A stretch of 64,000 nt of DNA. Origin: Mycolicibacterium phlei. GTDB taxonomy: Bacteria; Actinomycetota; Actinomycetes; Mycobacteriales; Mycobacteriaceae. Every line of letters begins with the position of its first letter. Position 1 is the first letter of the stretch. A model generated the notes under the pieces. The model saw nothing but the letters and a program-made list of their open reading frames with translations, was not told the DNA's origin and ran no database searches. The stretch spans positions 372,001 through 436,000 of the forward strand of contig NZ_CP014475.1 of assembly GCF_001583415.1 (NCBI RefSeq), written 5' to 3'. The position numbers and the translations under genes were made by a program. Positions 24,698-33,144 of this stretch are shown here, piece after piece.

Positions 24698-24819
24698 GTC
24701 GCCAGCATAGAAGCCGCCGAGTGACAATTCCCGACAGTCTGTACAAATTGGCAGGTTATGACACGTGACGCAGACCGCAAACATTTGAAAACTGTGGTGG
24801 TTTCGTAAGCAATCAGCAC

Positions 24820-24850
24820 TTGCGTGAAGGCCCTCAGGCGTGTGTATAGT
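24820..24850 (+). promoter_or_regulatory. promoter of the 6C sRNA
   Basis: TATAGT at 24845-24850 is a near-perfect -10; TTGCGT at 24820-24825 is a plausible -35 with a long 19-base spacer. Transcription would start near 24857. Confidence 0.6.
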
Positions 24851-24856
24851 GGGCCT

Positions 24857-24954
24857 TACCCGGCTGACGCCGGGGGTGCATCAGCCCGACCCCCCGGGGC
24901 TGATACACGACGACCTCCGCCTCCTCCCCCCCTGGCGGGGGTCGTCCTCTTTTT
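24857..24954 (+). ncRNA. 6C sRNA (B11-type)
   Basis: Two adjacent hairpins with C-rich loops. Hairpin 1: 24876-24887 pairs with 24897-24908 (one mismatch) and its loop holds CCCCCC (24890-24895). Hairpin 2: 24909-24921 pairs with 24934-24946 (one U-G) and its loop holds seven C (24926-24932); it is followed by CTCTTTTT and serves as terminator. Paired hairpins with at least six C in each loop define the actinobacterial 6C RNA family. Position upstream of ssd and strand match B11 of M. tuberculosis, where the C-rich loops pair with G-rich target mRNAs. The rest of the 415-base gap (24698-24819 and 24955-25112) shows nothing I can name. Confidence 0.88.
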
Positions 24955-25112
24955 GGGGACGTTTTCGCAACCGGGATAGAAGCCGCCATTTCAATTGGTT
25001 GCGGAATACTATTTTCGCCGCGTTGGCGGGTTGCGTTCATCCACAATCGCGAGTTCATCCACAGATTCACGCTCGCCCGTAGCCAATTTGTTGTCACCGC
25101 CCACAACCTGAG

Positions 25113-26180
25113 GTGGTGACACCACCAGTCGGACACCTCGCCGCCATTTCCGATCCGCTGTTGCGCGACGACGTCGACAGGGTCTGCGCCGCCGCGGGCA
25201 TCCCGGTGGTGCACGCGGCCGAGCCGTCCAACCGCACGGTGTGGTCGGCCGCGGCGGCCGTCGTCGTCGACACCGAGGCCGCCCGGCGCTGCGCCGCGCG
25301 TGCCCTGCCGCGGCGGCCCCGCGTGTTTCTCGTCACCCGCACCGAACCCGACGCGGCCGCCTGGCAGACGGCGGTCGCCATCGGCGCGGCGCGGGTGCTG
25401 ACCCTGCCCGCCGGGGAGGACGCGCTGATGGCCGAGCTGGCCGAGGCCGCCGACGCCTCGGGTGCGGGGCGCGGCGCGGTGGCCGCGGTGATCGGCAGCC
25501 GCGGGGGAGCGGGTGCGACGGTGTTCGCGGCCGCGCTGGCCCGCACCGCGTCCGAGGCCCTGCTCATCGACGCCGACGCGCTGGGCGGCGGCATCGACCT
25601 GGTGATGGGCACTGAGGCCGACGCCGGGCTGCGGTGGCCGGACCTGCGGCTGCGTAGCGGCCGGATCAGCTTCCCGGCGCTGCGCGAGGCGCTGCCGCGC
25701 GTCGACGGGATCACCGTGCTGTCGGCGGGCCGGGCGGGCACCGACGGCGAGGTCCCCGCCGGACCGCTGGGCGCGGTGATCGACGCGGGCAGCCGCGGCG
25801 GCGTGACCGTGGTGTGCGACGTGCCGCGCCGCCCCGGCGACTGCGCCGAGACCGCGCTGGCGGCCGCCGACCTGGTGGCGTTAGTGACGCCGGCCGACGT
25901 GCGGTCGTGCGCCGCGGGCGGCGTCGTGGCGAAGTGGGTGACCGCCCTCAACCCGAACGCCGGGGTCGTGGTGCGCGGCCCCGCCCCGGGCGGGCTGCGG
26001 TCCCGGGAGGTCGCCGACATCGTCGGGCTGCCGCTGCTGGCGGCGATGCGGCCCGAACCCCGCGTGCAGCTGGCCCTGGAACGCGGCGGACTACGGCTGG
26101 CGCGGCGCTCCCCGCTGTCGGCCGCGGCCCGCAGGGTGCTCACGGTGCTGCGGCACCATCCGGCGGTGAGCGGCCGATGA
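25113..26180 (+). CDS. ssd: septum site determining protein Ssd, CpaE-like
   Basis: 355 residues from GTG 25113 (a second GTG follows at 25116). An N-terminal receiver-like region (residues 1-110) precedes a ParA/MinD-type ATPase domain. The deviant Walker A, normally KGGxGKT, reads RGGAGAT (130-136), so both lysines are lost; IDADALGGGIDLVMG and VVCDVPRRPGD stand in for the switches. It is the actinobacterial CpaE-like protein encoded beside Tad pilus genes; M. tuberculosis Ssd (Rv3660c) inhibits septation when overexpressed. ATP hydrolysis is doubtful from the sequence. It overlaps tadA by ATGA. Confidence 0.85.
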   Translation: MVTPPVGHLAAISDPLLRDDVDRVCAAAGIPVVHAAEPSNRTVWSAAAAVVVDTEAARRCAARALPRRPRVFLVTRTEPDAAAWQTAVAIGAARVLTLPAGEDALMAELAEAADASGAGRGAVAAVIGSRGGAGATVFAAALARTASEALLIDADALGGGIDLVMGTEADAGLRWPDLRLRSGRISFPALREALPRVDGITVLSAGRAGTDGEVPAGPLGAVIDAGSRGGVTVVCDVPRRPGDCAETALAAADLVALVTPADVRSCAAGGVVAKWVTALNPNAGVVVRGPAPGGLRSREVADIVGLPLLAAMRPEPRVQLALERGGLRLARRSPLSAAARRVLTVLRHHPAVSGR

Positions 26181-27343
26181 GCTCCTCGCTGATCGATCGG
26201 GTACGCGAACGGCTGGCCGCGGAATCGGCGCCGCTGCGGCCGACGGTGGTGGCCGACGCGATCCGCGCCGAGTCCGGCGGGCTGATCGGCGACCGCGACG
26301 TGCTGACCGGGCTGCGGCTGCTGCAGACCGAACTGACCGGCGCGGGACCCCTCGAACCGCTGCTGTGCGCCGACGGCACCACCGACGTGCTGGTCACCGC
26401 CCCGGACGCGGTGTGGGTCGACGACGGCACCGGCCTGCGGCGCACCGCCGTGCGGTTCCCGGACGAGGATGCGGTGCGGCGGCTGGCGCAGCGGCTGGCG
26501 CTGGCCGCGGGCCGCCGCCTCGACGACGCCCAACCCTGGGTCGACGGGCAGCTCACCGGGGTGGGCGCCGGCGCGTTCACCGTGCGCCTGCACGCGGTGC
26601 TGCCGCCGGTGGCGCCCGCCGGGACCTGCCTGTCGCTGCGGGTGCTGCGGCCCGCGACGCAGGACCTCGCCGCGCTCACCGCCGCCGGCGCGATCGACCC
26701 GGCGGCCGCCGCGCTGCTCGCCGACATCGTGGCCGCCCGGCTGGCGTTCCTGGTCTCCGGCGGCACCGGCGCGGGCAAGACCACCCTGCTCGCCGGGCTG
26801 CTCGGCGCGGTCGCGCCCGGGGAGCGCATCGTCTGCGTCGAGGACGCACCCGAACTCAGCCCCGCCCACCCGCATCTGGTGAAGCTGGTCGCCCGCGGCG
26901 CCAACGTCGAGGGCGTCGGTGAGGTCACGGTGCGCGATCTGGTCCGGCAGGCGCTACGGATGCGCCCGGACCGCATCGTCGTCGGCGAGGTGCGCGGCGC
27001 GGAGGTCGTCGACCTGCTGACCGCGCTCAACACCGGCCACGACGGCGGTGCGGGCACCGTGCACGCCAACAGCCCCGCCGAGGTGCCGGCCCGCCTGGAG
27101 GCGCTGGCCGCGCTCGGCGGACTCGACCGTGCCGCGCTGCACAGCCAGCTCGCCGCCGCGGTGCAGGTGCTCATCCACGTCGGCCGGGATCCGGCCGGCC
27201 GACGCGGGGTGCGCGAGATCGCCGTGCTGGCACCCGGCGACGACGGCCGGGTGCAGACCCGCACCGCATGGCACCGGGAGCGAGGGTTCGACCGCGGCGC
27301 GGACCTGCTGCGGGCGCTGGTGCGGGACCGGAGCCGGCGATGA
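26177..27343 (+). CDS. tadA: Tad/type II secretion ATPase TadA
   Basis: 388 residues from ATG 26177. The secretion ATPase core has Walker A GGTGAGKTT (195-203), an Asp-box-like CVEDAPEL, Walker B DRIVVGEVRGAE and a His-box GHDGGAGTVHANS. It powers assembly of Flp-type pili from the cytoplasmic face of the membrane. N-terminal region NxD with FPDEDAVRRLAQRLA matches the actinobacterial helicase/secretion-neighbourhood ATPase subgroup. It is coupled to ssd and tadB by ATGA overlaps and corresponds to Rv3659c. Confidence 0.92.
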   Translation: MSSSLIDRVRERLAAESAPLRPTVVADAIRAESGGLIGDRDVLTGLRLLQTELTGAGPLEPLLCADGTTDVLVTAPDAVWVDDGTGLRRTAVRFPDEDAVRRLAQRLALAAGRRLDDAQPWVDGQLTGVGAGAFTVRLHAVLPPVAPAGTCLSLRVLRPATQDLAALTAAGAIDPAAAALLADIVAARLAFLVSGGTGAGKTTLLAGLLGAVAPGERIVCVEDAPELSPAHPHLVKLVARGANVEGVGEVTVRDLVRQALRMRPDRIVVGEVRGAEVVDLLTALNTGHDGGAGTVHANSPAEVPARLEALAALGGLDRAALHSQLAAAVQVLIHVGRDPAGRRGVREIAVLAPGDDGRVQTRTAWHRERGFDRGADLLRALVRDRSRR

Positions 27344-28113
27344 CCGCGGCGGCGCTCGCTCTGGCGCTGGCGCTGCTGGTGGCACCCGGACCGCCGCGGC
27401 GCCGGCTGAGCCCGCGGCGCACCCGCCGGCACATCCGGGTACCCGTCGAGGTTGTGCTCGCGGCCGTGGTGCTGGGCCTTGCGGTCGCCGCGCCGACCGG
27501 TGTCACCGTCGCGGCGGGGCTCCTCGCGGTGACGCTGGCCGTGCGCCGGCGGCGACGCCTGCGGGCCCGCGCGGTGGCCGCCGAAGCGGCCGCGCTGCAA
27601 GGGGCGCTGGAGGTGCTGGTCGGCGAGCTGCGCATCGGCGCCCACCCGGTCGCGGCGTTCGACACCGCCGCCGACGAGGTCGGGGGAGCGGTCGCGGCGG
27701 CGCTGCGCACGGTCGCCGCCCGGGCTCGGATGGGCGCCGACGTGGTCGCCGGTCTGCGCGGCGTGGCACGCGACTCGGTGCTGTGCGGGTACTGGGAACG
27801 GCTGGCGGTGTGCTGGCAGCTGGCCGAGACGCACGGACTTGCGATCGCCACGCTGATGCACACCGCCTACCAGGACATCGTTGCCCGGGAACGCTTTTCG
27901 GCTCAGGTCGCGGCGGGGATGGCCGGTGCCCGCACCACCGCCGTGATCCTGACGGGGCTGCCGCTGCTCGGGGTGGGACTCGGTGAGCTCATCGGCGCCG
28001 ACCCGCTGCGGTTCCTGACCGGCCCCGGCCAGTGGCTGCTGGTCGCCGGCGTGGGGCTGTGCTGTGCCGGGTTGTGGTGGTCGGATCGCATCACGGCGGG
28101 GGTCGAGCCGTGA
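27340..28113 (+). CDS. tadB: Tad pilus platform protein TadB
   Basis: 257 residues from ATG 27340 (ATGA overlap). An N-terminal hydrophobic segment and a second at about 37-60 precede a T2SSF domain (LQGALEVLVGELRIGAHPVAAFDTAADEVGG, then GYWERLAVCWQLAETHGLAIATLM) and two final transmembrane helices. It sits in the inner membrane and works with TadA and TadC. It corresponds to Rv3658c. The gene is coupled to tadC through GTGA at 28110-28113. Confidence 0.85.
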   Translation: MTAAALALALALLVAPGPPRRRLSPRRTRRHIRVPVEVVLAAVVLGLAVAAPTGVTVAAGLLAVTLAVRRRRRLRARAVAAEAAALQGALEVLVGELRIGAHPVAAFDTAADEVGGAVAAALRTVAARARMGADVVAGLRGVARDSVLCGYWERLAVCWQLAETHGLAIATLMHTAYQDIVARERFSAQVAAGMAGARTTAVILTGLPLLGVGLGELIGADPLRFLTGPGQWLLVAGVGLCCAGLWWSDRITAGVEP

Positions 28114-28679
28114 GCACCGCGGCCCTGCTGCTGGCGGCGGCGCTACTGCTGGGCGGCCGACCGTCGCGGATTCGGTTGGCGGACAAGGCCGTCGGTGCCT
28201 CGGCGCGGTACACGGCGCCCCGCGAGCGCGACCCGCTGGCGTTCGCCGCCACGCTCGACCTACTGGCGGCGTGCCTGCACTCGGGCATGGCGGTGCCGAC
28301 GGCCGCCGCCGCGGCCGCGCCGTCGGCACCGCCGAAGCTGGCCGCGGTGCTGGGGCGGGCCGCGGACATGCTGGCGCTCGGTTCCGCCGCGGCCGCGGCA
28401 TGGTCGGCCCCGCCGGACACCGACCGGCACACCGATGCGCTGCTGCGGCTGGCGCGGCGCTCGGCGGCGTCGGGAACGGCGCTGGCACAGGGGCTCAGCG
28501 ACCTGGCCGCCCGGTCTCGCGACGACGCGGCCGCAGCGGCGCGGGCCCGGGCCGAACGGGCGTCGGTGCTCATCGCCGCGCCCCTGGGCCTGTGTTATCT
28601 GCCCGCCTTCGTCTGCCTGGGCATCGTGCCGGTGGTGGCGGGGTTGGCCGGTGAGGTTCTGCAGTCGGGAGTTCTGTGA
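28110..28679 (+). CDS. tadC: Tad pilus platform protein TadC
   Basis: 189 residues from GTG 28110. A signal-anchor-like helix (STAALLLAAALLLGG), a cytoplasmic T2SSF-like helical domain with LLAACLHSGMAVPTAAAAAA and GTALAQGLSDLAARSRDDAAAAARARAERA, and a C-terminal hydrophobic pair. It is shorter than proteobacterial TadC (about 300), as usual in actinobacteria. It corresponds to Rv3657c. The stop precedes the pilin gene by 16 bases containing AGGGAGAAAA, a strong ribosome binding site for the pilin. Confidence 0.8.
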   Translation: MSTAALLLAAALLLGGRPSRIRLADKAVGASARYTAPRERDPLAFAATLDLLAACLHSGMAVPTAAAAAAPSAPPKLAAVLGRAADMLALGSAAAAAWSAPPDTDRHTDALLRLARRSAASGTALAQGLSDLAARSRDDAAAAARARAERASVLIAAPLGLCYLPAFVCLGIVPVVAGLAGEVLQSGVL

Positions 28680-28695
28680 ACAGTGAGGGAGAAAA

Positions 28696-28902
28696 ATGGG
28701 TGTTACCAACCGGATTCGCGCCATCCAGGCACGGCTGACGCTGCTGATGGTGCAGGAGGACGGCATGAGCACCGTCGAATACGCTCTCGGCACCGTGGCC
28801 GCGGCCGCGTTCGGCGCGATCCTGTACACGGTCGTGACCGGCGACTCGGTGGTCAGCGCGCTCACGCGGATCATCGGTCGCGCGTTGAGCACCAGCGTCT
28901 GA
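28696..28902 (+). CDS. flp: Flp-type pilin (DUF4244)
   Basis: 68 residues from ATG 28696. The prepilin cleavage region reads EDG-MSTVEYALGTVAAAAFGAILYTVV: a Gly before the cleaved Met (residues 23/24), Glu at position +5 and a single hydrophobic helix, as in Flp pilins and the actinobacterial DUF4244 family. The mature pilin would be 45 residues. Its own strong ribosome binding site within a polycistronic message fits the need for high expression. No prepilin peptidase gene lies in this window. It corresponds to Rv3656c. Confidence 0.9.
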   Translation: MGVTNRIRAIQARLTLLMVQEDGMSTVEYALGTVAAAAFGAILYTVVTGDSVVSALTRIIGRALSTSV

Positions 28903-29222
28903 CCGGTGACCGGGGCGGGGTCACCGTCGAGGCCGCGCTGGCGACCGCGGCGTTGGCGGTGGTGCTGGCGTTGTGCGTCGCCGGCGTCGCCGCCGTCTCG
29001 ACCCATGTCCGGTGCGTGGACGCGGCCCGGGAGGCGGCCCGGCTGGCCGCCCGCGGCGACGACGGGACCACGGTGGCGCGCAGCCTCTCCCCCGACGGTG
29101 CCGGGGTGCAGATCCGCTACGACGGCGACTTCGTCGTCGCTACCGTCACCGCACGCTCCCTGCTGCCGGGGCTCACCGTCGCGGGCCGGGCGGTGGCCGC
29201 GCGGGAACCGGGCACGCGCTGA
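28899..29222 (+). CDS. TadE-like pseudopilin
   Basis: 107 residues if read from CTG 28899, which would overlap the pilin stop as CTGA. The conserved start of the family follows at once: TGDRGGVTVEAALATAALAVVLALCVAGVAAVSTHVRCVDAAREAARLAARGD, i.e. a class III prepilin-like G-x-TVEAAL motif, one helix, then the TadE CxDAAREAARxAARG segment. No ATG, GTG or TTG exists in frame between the far upstream GTG 28683 (which would run through the whole pilin gene) and the conserved motif, so the start is inferred. It corresponds to Rv3655c. Confidence 0.7.
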   Translation: MTGDRGGVTVEAALATAALAVVLALCVAGVAAVSTHVRCVDAAREAARLAARGDDGTTVARSLSPDGAGVQIRYDGDFVVATVTARSLLPGLTVAGRAVAAREPGTR

Positions 29223-29238
29223 CGACGGCGTCGCGACG

Positions 29239-29553
29239 GTGCTCGCGGCGACGATGATCGCCGCGCTGCTCGCGGTCACGGTCGGTGCGGTGTATCTCGG
29301 TGCGGCCGTGGCGGCCCGGCACCGCGCGCAGGCCGCCGCGGATCTGGGCGCGCTGGCCGCGGCGGGTCAGCTCGCGGCCGGGCACACCGCGGCGTGCACA
29401 CGGGCGGCCGCCGTCGCCACCGCGATGGGCGCGGTGCTGGCCCGCTGCGAGGCGGTCGACCTCGATGTCGTTGTGGCCGTTGAGGTGACGATTCCGATCG
29501 GGCGGTTCGCGGTGGGGCCGGCGCGCGCCGTCGCCCGGGCCGGGCCCGCCTAG
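29239..29553 (+). CDS. TadE-like pseudopilin of the Rv3654c family
   Basis: 104 residues from GTG 29239, the first standard start codon in frame after the previous gene. The family's usual D-x-G-x-A-T motif (here ADDGVAT, 29218-29238) lies in frame just before this GTG, so the true start is probably upstream and overlaps the TadE stop, again without a standard codon. One helix (VLAATMIAALLAVTVGAVYLGAAVAA) leads into RHRAQAAADLGALAAAGQLA and a Cys-containing tail. It is the last gene of the pilus operon; its stop shares CTAG with the convergent gene. Confidence 0.65.
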   Translation: MLAATMIAALLAVTVGAVYLGAAVAARHRAQAAADLGALAAAGQLAAGHTAACTRAAAVATAMGAVLARCEAVDLDVVVAVEVTIPIGRFAVGPARAVARAGPA

Positions 29554-30551
29554 AGCTCCTCGGCCGCCGGCCGGCGCAGCGTGGCCAGCCCGGCGTACAC
29601 CCCGTCGTCGAGCTCGACCCGGTTGACGGTCACGTGTACCGGTGTCCACTCGGCGCCGTCGACGCCGGCCAGCCGCAGCACCGCCGTCACCGGTCCGGCG
29701 CTGAACTCCCGTGCGATGCGCTTCATCTCTGGCCGATCGGCGGGGTGGATCAACCGGTCGCCAGCCATGCTGGAGCGCCAGTCGAAGAACGTCGCCGGCT
29801 CGTCGAGCCACTTGAGCACCGTCCACGTCGCCGGATCGACGAGCGCGCGGTGCACGCCGGGCTGCGCCAGGCCGGCGAGGATCCGCTGCGCCAGATGGTC
29901 CTCCCGGGCCGCCGCCGGGTCCGGTGCGCTGCGCCAGTTCATCGCCCGGCACAGCAGCCGGGTGGGGCCGTCCTCCTGCCGCTCGCGCACCACCCGGGTC
30001 ACGAACCCGATCTGCAGCGGCTCACCGTCGGCGCCGGTGAGCTCCCAGGTGTCGCAGATCGTCGTCCCGGGCCTGCGGGTGATCGCCATGCACAGCACCT
30101 TGGCTTCGCTGGGGATCAGGTCACGGACCGGAAGGTCGTCGGCCAGCGTGCGGTTGTGCAGCGTCTTGGCCGTCGGGTCCCAGCCGGAGTTGCGCAAAGA
30201 CTCCGGCGTACCCACCGCGGTACCCCGGTCCAGGTCCCACACCAGCGGCCCGACCTCCGGGCGCTCCGTCGGCTCCATGTCCGGCGGCCCGATCCAGACC
30301 TGCACGCCGTGGATCCGTCCGTCGGTCATCTGCACCACCTCGGTGCGGATCACGCGGTCGTTCTTCGGGGTGATGCTGCTGAGCCCCTGCCTGGCCTGCA
30401 CCGTCTCGGCGATCGCGGTCTGCACCGCCATGAGGTGGGGACTGCGCCGTAACAGCGTGGTCAGCGCCACCAGGTTGACGGTCTGGCGCCCCTGCGCGAC
30501 GACGACGGGTGTACCGCCCAGCGTCTCCACCAGGAGCCAGTCGTGGATCAT
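29550..30551 (-). CDS. DUF5593/PAS-like mycobacterial protein (Rv3651-like)
   Basis: 333 residues from ATG 30551. It begins MIHDWLLVETLGGTPVVVAQGRQ and has an N-terminal GAF-like region, a middle DUF with WIGPPDMEPTERPEVGPLVWDL, and a C-terminal PAS-like part (FFDWRSSMAGDRLIHPADRPEMKRI, then GAEWTPVHVTVNRVELDDGVYAGLATL). It matches Rv3651, whose crystal structure showed small-molecule-sensor-like domains without a known ligand. No output domain is seen, so it may sense and bind a partner. It converges on the pilus operon with overlapping stops. Confidence 0.75.
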   Translation of the reverse strand: MIHDWLLVETLGGTPVVVAQGRQTVNLVALTTLLRRSPHLMAVQTAIAETVQARQGLSSITPKNDRVIRTEVVQMTDGRIHGVQVWIGPPDMEPTERPEVGPLVWDLDRGTAVGTPESLRNSGWDPTAKTLHNRTLADDLPVRDLIPSEAKVLCMAITRRPGTTICDTWELTGADGEPLQIGFVTRVVRERQEDGPTRLLCRAMNWRSAPDPAAAREDHLAQRILAGLAQPGVHRALVDPATWTVLKWLDEPATFFDWRSSMAGDRLIHPADRPEMKRIAREFSAGPVTAVLRLAGVDGAEWTPVHVTVNRVELDDGVYAGLATLRRPAAEEL

Positions 30552-30816
30552 CCCCGCATCCTAGCGACGGGGCCACCGGCGTCGGGGCTGCGAAATCCGT
30601 TGGCACCGGCCGCAGCAGGGCTACGTTAAATAGTGTGAACTCTGTTGCGCGCGACCTGTCTACGAGGTAGTTTTCAGCTAGCCCGGCAGGCTGGGCGAGA
30701 ATACGGATCGAGTTGGCCGCCCATTCGACAAGTCCTATTCGGTTCCCGCGTCGCCGGCCTGTTCCTTCGGGCTCGGGGCGATCGTCGAGGGGTCGGTCGC
30801 CCCTGCTCCCTGCGAA

Positions 30817-33144
30817 TCAGAACCCCTGCCCAGCAATCTCTTTGAGCACCAGCCGCAAAACCCGGACGGCCCCCGCCTTGTCCAGCGGATCGTTGCCATT
30901 TCCGCACTTCGGCGACTGAACACACGACGGGCAGCCCGCCGGGCATTCGCACGCCTCGATCGCGTCCGCTGTTGCTGACCACCAGGTATCGAGTTTGCGG
31001 TACCCGCGGTCGGCGATCCCGGCGCCACCGGGATAGCCGTCGTAGACGAAAATCGTTGGCAGACCGTCCACCGGGCCCACCGCCGTCGACACCCCGCCGA
31101 TGTCGCCACGGTCGCAGCTGGCGACCAGTGGCAGCAGCCCGATCGCCGCGTGTTCAGCGGCGTGCAGTGCGCCGGGCAGGTGGAGCAAATCGATACCGTT
31201 GTGCTCCAACGCCTCTGGGGTGATTGTGCACATCACCGCCATGGTGTCCAGCGTGCGGGTCGGCATGTCGAGCTCGACGAAGTCGATCACCTCGCCGCTG
31301 AGCTGACGCCGCAGATATCCGATGACGGTGTTGGTGACCGACACCGGGACCAGGCCCACCGTCACCGGTCCGAACGTTCTGCGTTCCCCCTCGCCGGTGA
31401 CCGCGATATCGGTCAGCTCCCTTGCTGAGGTGGTGTATCCCGGGTCGGCTTCGTGCACGAACGCCACGCCGTCCTCGAAATCCAGCGAATCGACCAGGTA
31501 GGTCTCGCCCTGGTGCAGGTACACCGCGCCCGGATGCACCGAGGACGGTGCCTGACCGGCACCGGTGCTGCCCAGCATGCGGCCGGTGCCGGCCTCCAGG
31601 ATCGCGATCTGCCCGCCCGAGGCGCCCCGGATGTCGACGGCCGGGTGCGGATCCAGTCCCGGACTCGGGAAGTACCCGGCGGGCCTGCGCCGCAGCAGGC
31701 CGTCGTCGACGAGCTCGTCGGCCACCGCCTCGGCGTTCCACATCCGCACCTCGGCGTCGGTCAGCGGCAGCTCGGCGGCCGCGCAGAGCAGCTGCGGGCC
31801 AAGCACATACGGGTTCGTCGGGTCGATCACCACCCGCTCGATCGGGCCGTCCAGCAGCGCGGCCGGATGGTGCACCAGGTAGGTGTCGAGCGGGTCGTCG
31901 CGGGCGATCAGCACGATCAGCGCGCTCTGTCCCCGCCGGCCGCAGCGGCCGGCCTGCTGCCAGAACGAGGTGACCGTTCCCGGGAACCCGGCCAGCACCA
32001 CCGCGTCCAGCCCGGCGATGTCGACGCCCAGCTCCAGCGCGTTCGTCGTCGCCAGCCCGCGCAGCTCCCCGTCGACCAGGGCGCGTTCCAGCTCCCGGCG
32101 GTCCTCGGCCAGATACCCGGCGCGATAGGACGCCACCTTGTTCGCCAGCTCCGGGGCGATCTCCTCCAGCCGGGCCCGTGCGGCCAGCGCGGTCAGCTCC
32201 GCCCCGCGGCGCGACCGCACGAACGTCAGCATCCGGGCGCCCTCGGCGACCAGATCGGCCATCACCCCGGCGGCCTCGGCACCCGCCGACCGCCGCACCG
32301 GGGCGCCGTTCTCGCCGACCAGTTCGTCGAGCAGCGGCGGCTCCCACAGCGCCACCGTGCGGGCGCCCTGCGGGGACCCGTCCTCGGTCACCTCGACCAC
32401 CGTCTGGCCGATCAGCTCCGAGGCGGTCTCGGCAGGCGACGCCGTCGTCGCGCTGGCGAAGATCACCGTCGGCATGCCCGCCGTCGGCGAGTACCGCGCG
32501 CACAGCCGCAGCAGCCTGCGCAGCACCATCGCCACGTTGGAGCCGAAAATCCCTCGGTAGTAGTGGCATTCGTCGACGACGACGTAGCGCAGGTTGCGCA
32601 GGAACACCGCCCAGCGGGCGTGGTTGCGCAACAGCGACAGGTGAATCATGTCCGGGTTGGAGAAGATCCACCGCGACCGCTCCCGGGCGAACCGGCGCAC
32701 ATCGGTGGGGCTGTCGCCGTCGTAGGCGCACGGCGCGACGTCGGGCAACGGCACGGCCTCGGTGAGCGCCACCGCATTCCGCAGTTGGTCGTGCCCGAGC
32801 GCCTTGGTCGGCGACAGGTACAGCACGCGGGCCCGCGAATCGGACTTCAATGCCGTCAATATCGGTAACTGGTAGGCCAGCGACTTGCCCGAGGCGGTGC
32901 CGGTGCTGACCACCACGTGCCTGCCGCTGTGCGCCAGCTCGGCCGCCTCCAGCTGATGCGACCAGGGTGCCTCGATGCCCCGATCAAGGAACGCCCGCAC
33001 CACATCTGGATCGGCCCACCGCGGCCAGCTACCGGGCCGGCCGGGGCGCGGCGGCAGGTCCGCTACGTGACGCAGCGGATCGGGTCCGCCCCGCCCGGTG
33101 CCCTCGACCGCGCACGCGAGCAGTTCGCGGCCGAAATCAGCCAT
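30817..33144 (-). CDS. sftH: superfamily II DNA helicase SftH/MrfA-type
   Basis: 775 residues from ATG 33144 with AGGAGGA upstream. Helicase motifs: Q-motif region WSHQLEAAELA, Walker A VVSTGTASGKS (78-88), TKALGHDQLR, motif II DECHYYRG, SATTASPAE and a second RecA domain with NALELGVDIAGLDAVV and QQAGRCGRRG. The C-terminal DUF1998 domain ends with four Cys (CECPAGCPSCVQSPKC). This is the clade of M. smegmatis SftH and B. subtilis MrfA, 3'-5' translocases; MrfA acts in mitomycin-crosslink repair. It is regularly found beside actinobacterial Tad genes. It is divergent from cspA; 30552-30816 upstream of its stop holds no gene I can support. Confidence 0.9.
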   Translation of the reverse strand: MADFGRELLACAVEGTGRGGPDPLRHVADLPPRPGRPGSWPRWADPDVVRAFLDRGIEAPWSHQLEAAELAHSGRHVVVSTGTASGKSLAYQLPILTALKSDSRARVLYLSPTKALGHDQLRNAVALTEAVPLPDVAPCAYDGDSPTDVRRFARERSRWIFSNPDMIHLSLLRNHARWAVFLRNLRYVVVDECHYYRGIFGSNVAMVLRRLLRLCARYSPTAGMPTVIFASATTASPAETASELIGQTVVEVTEDGSPQGARTVALWEPPLLDELVGENGAPVRRSAGAEAAGVMADLVAEGARMLTFVRSRRGAELTALAARARLEEIAPELANKVASYRAGYLAEDRRELERALVDGELRGLATTNALELGVDIAGLDAVVLAGFPGTVTSFWQQAGRCGRRGQSALIVLIARDDPLDTYLVHHPAALLDGPIERVVIDPTNPYVLGPQLLCAAAELPLTDAEVRMWNAEAVADELVDDGLLRRRPAGYFPSPGLDPHPAVDIRGASGGQIAILEAGTGRMLGSTGAGQAPSSVHPGAVYLHQGETYLVDSLDFEDGVAFVHEADPGYTTSARELTDIAVTGEGERRTFGPVTVGLVPVSVTNTVIGYLRRQLSGEVIDFVELDMPTRTLDTMAVMCTITPEALEHNGIDLLHLPGALHAAEHAAIGLLPLVASCDRGDIGGVSTAVGPVDGLPTIFVYDGYPGGAGIADRGYRKLDTWWSATADAIEACECPAGCPSCVQSPKCGNGNDPLDKAGAVRVLRLVLKEIAGQGF

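Noticed and set aside
24870-24950. An attenuator or T-box controlling ssd
   Set aside because: The paired C-rich-loop hairpins and own promoter are explained better by the 6C sRNA, and no antiterminator or specifier loop is visible.
26140-28488. A 782-codon minus-strand frame across tadA and tadB
   Set aside because: Low-complexity Arg/Pro/Ser composition; the pilus genes on the plus strand explain the region completely.
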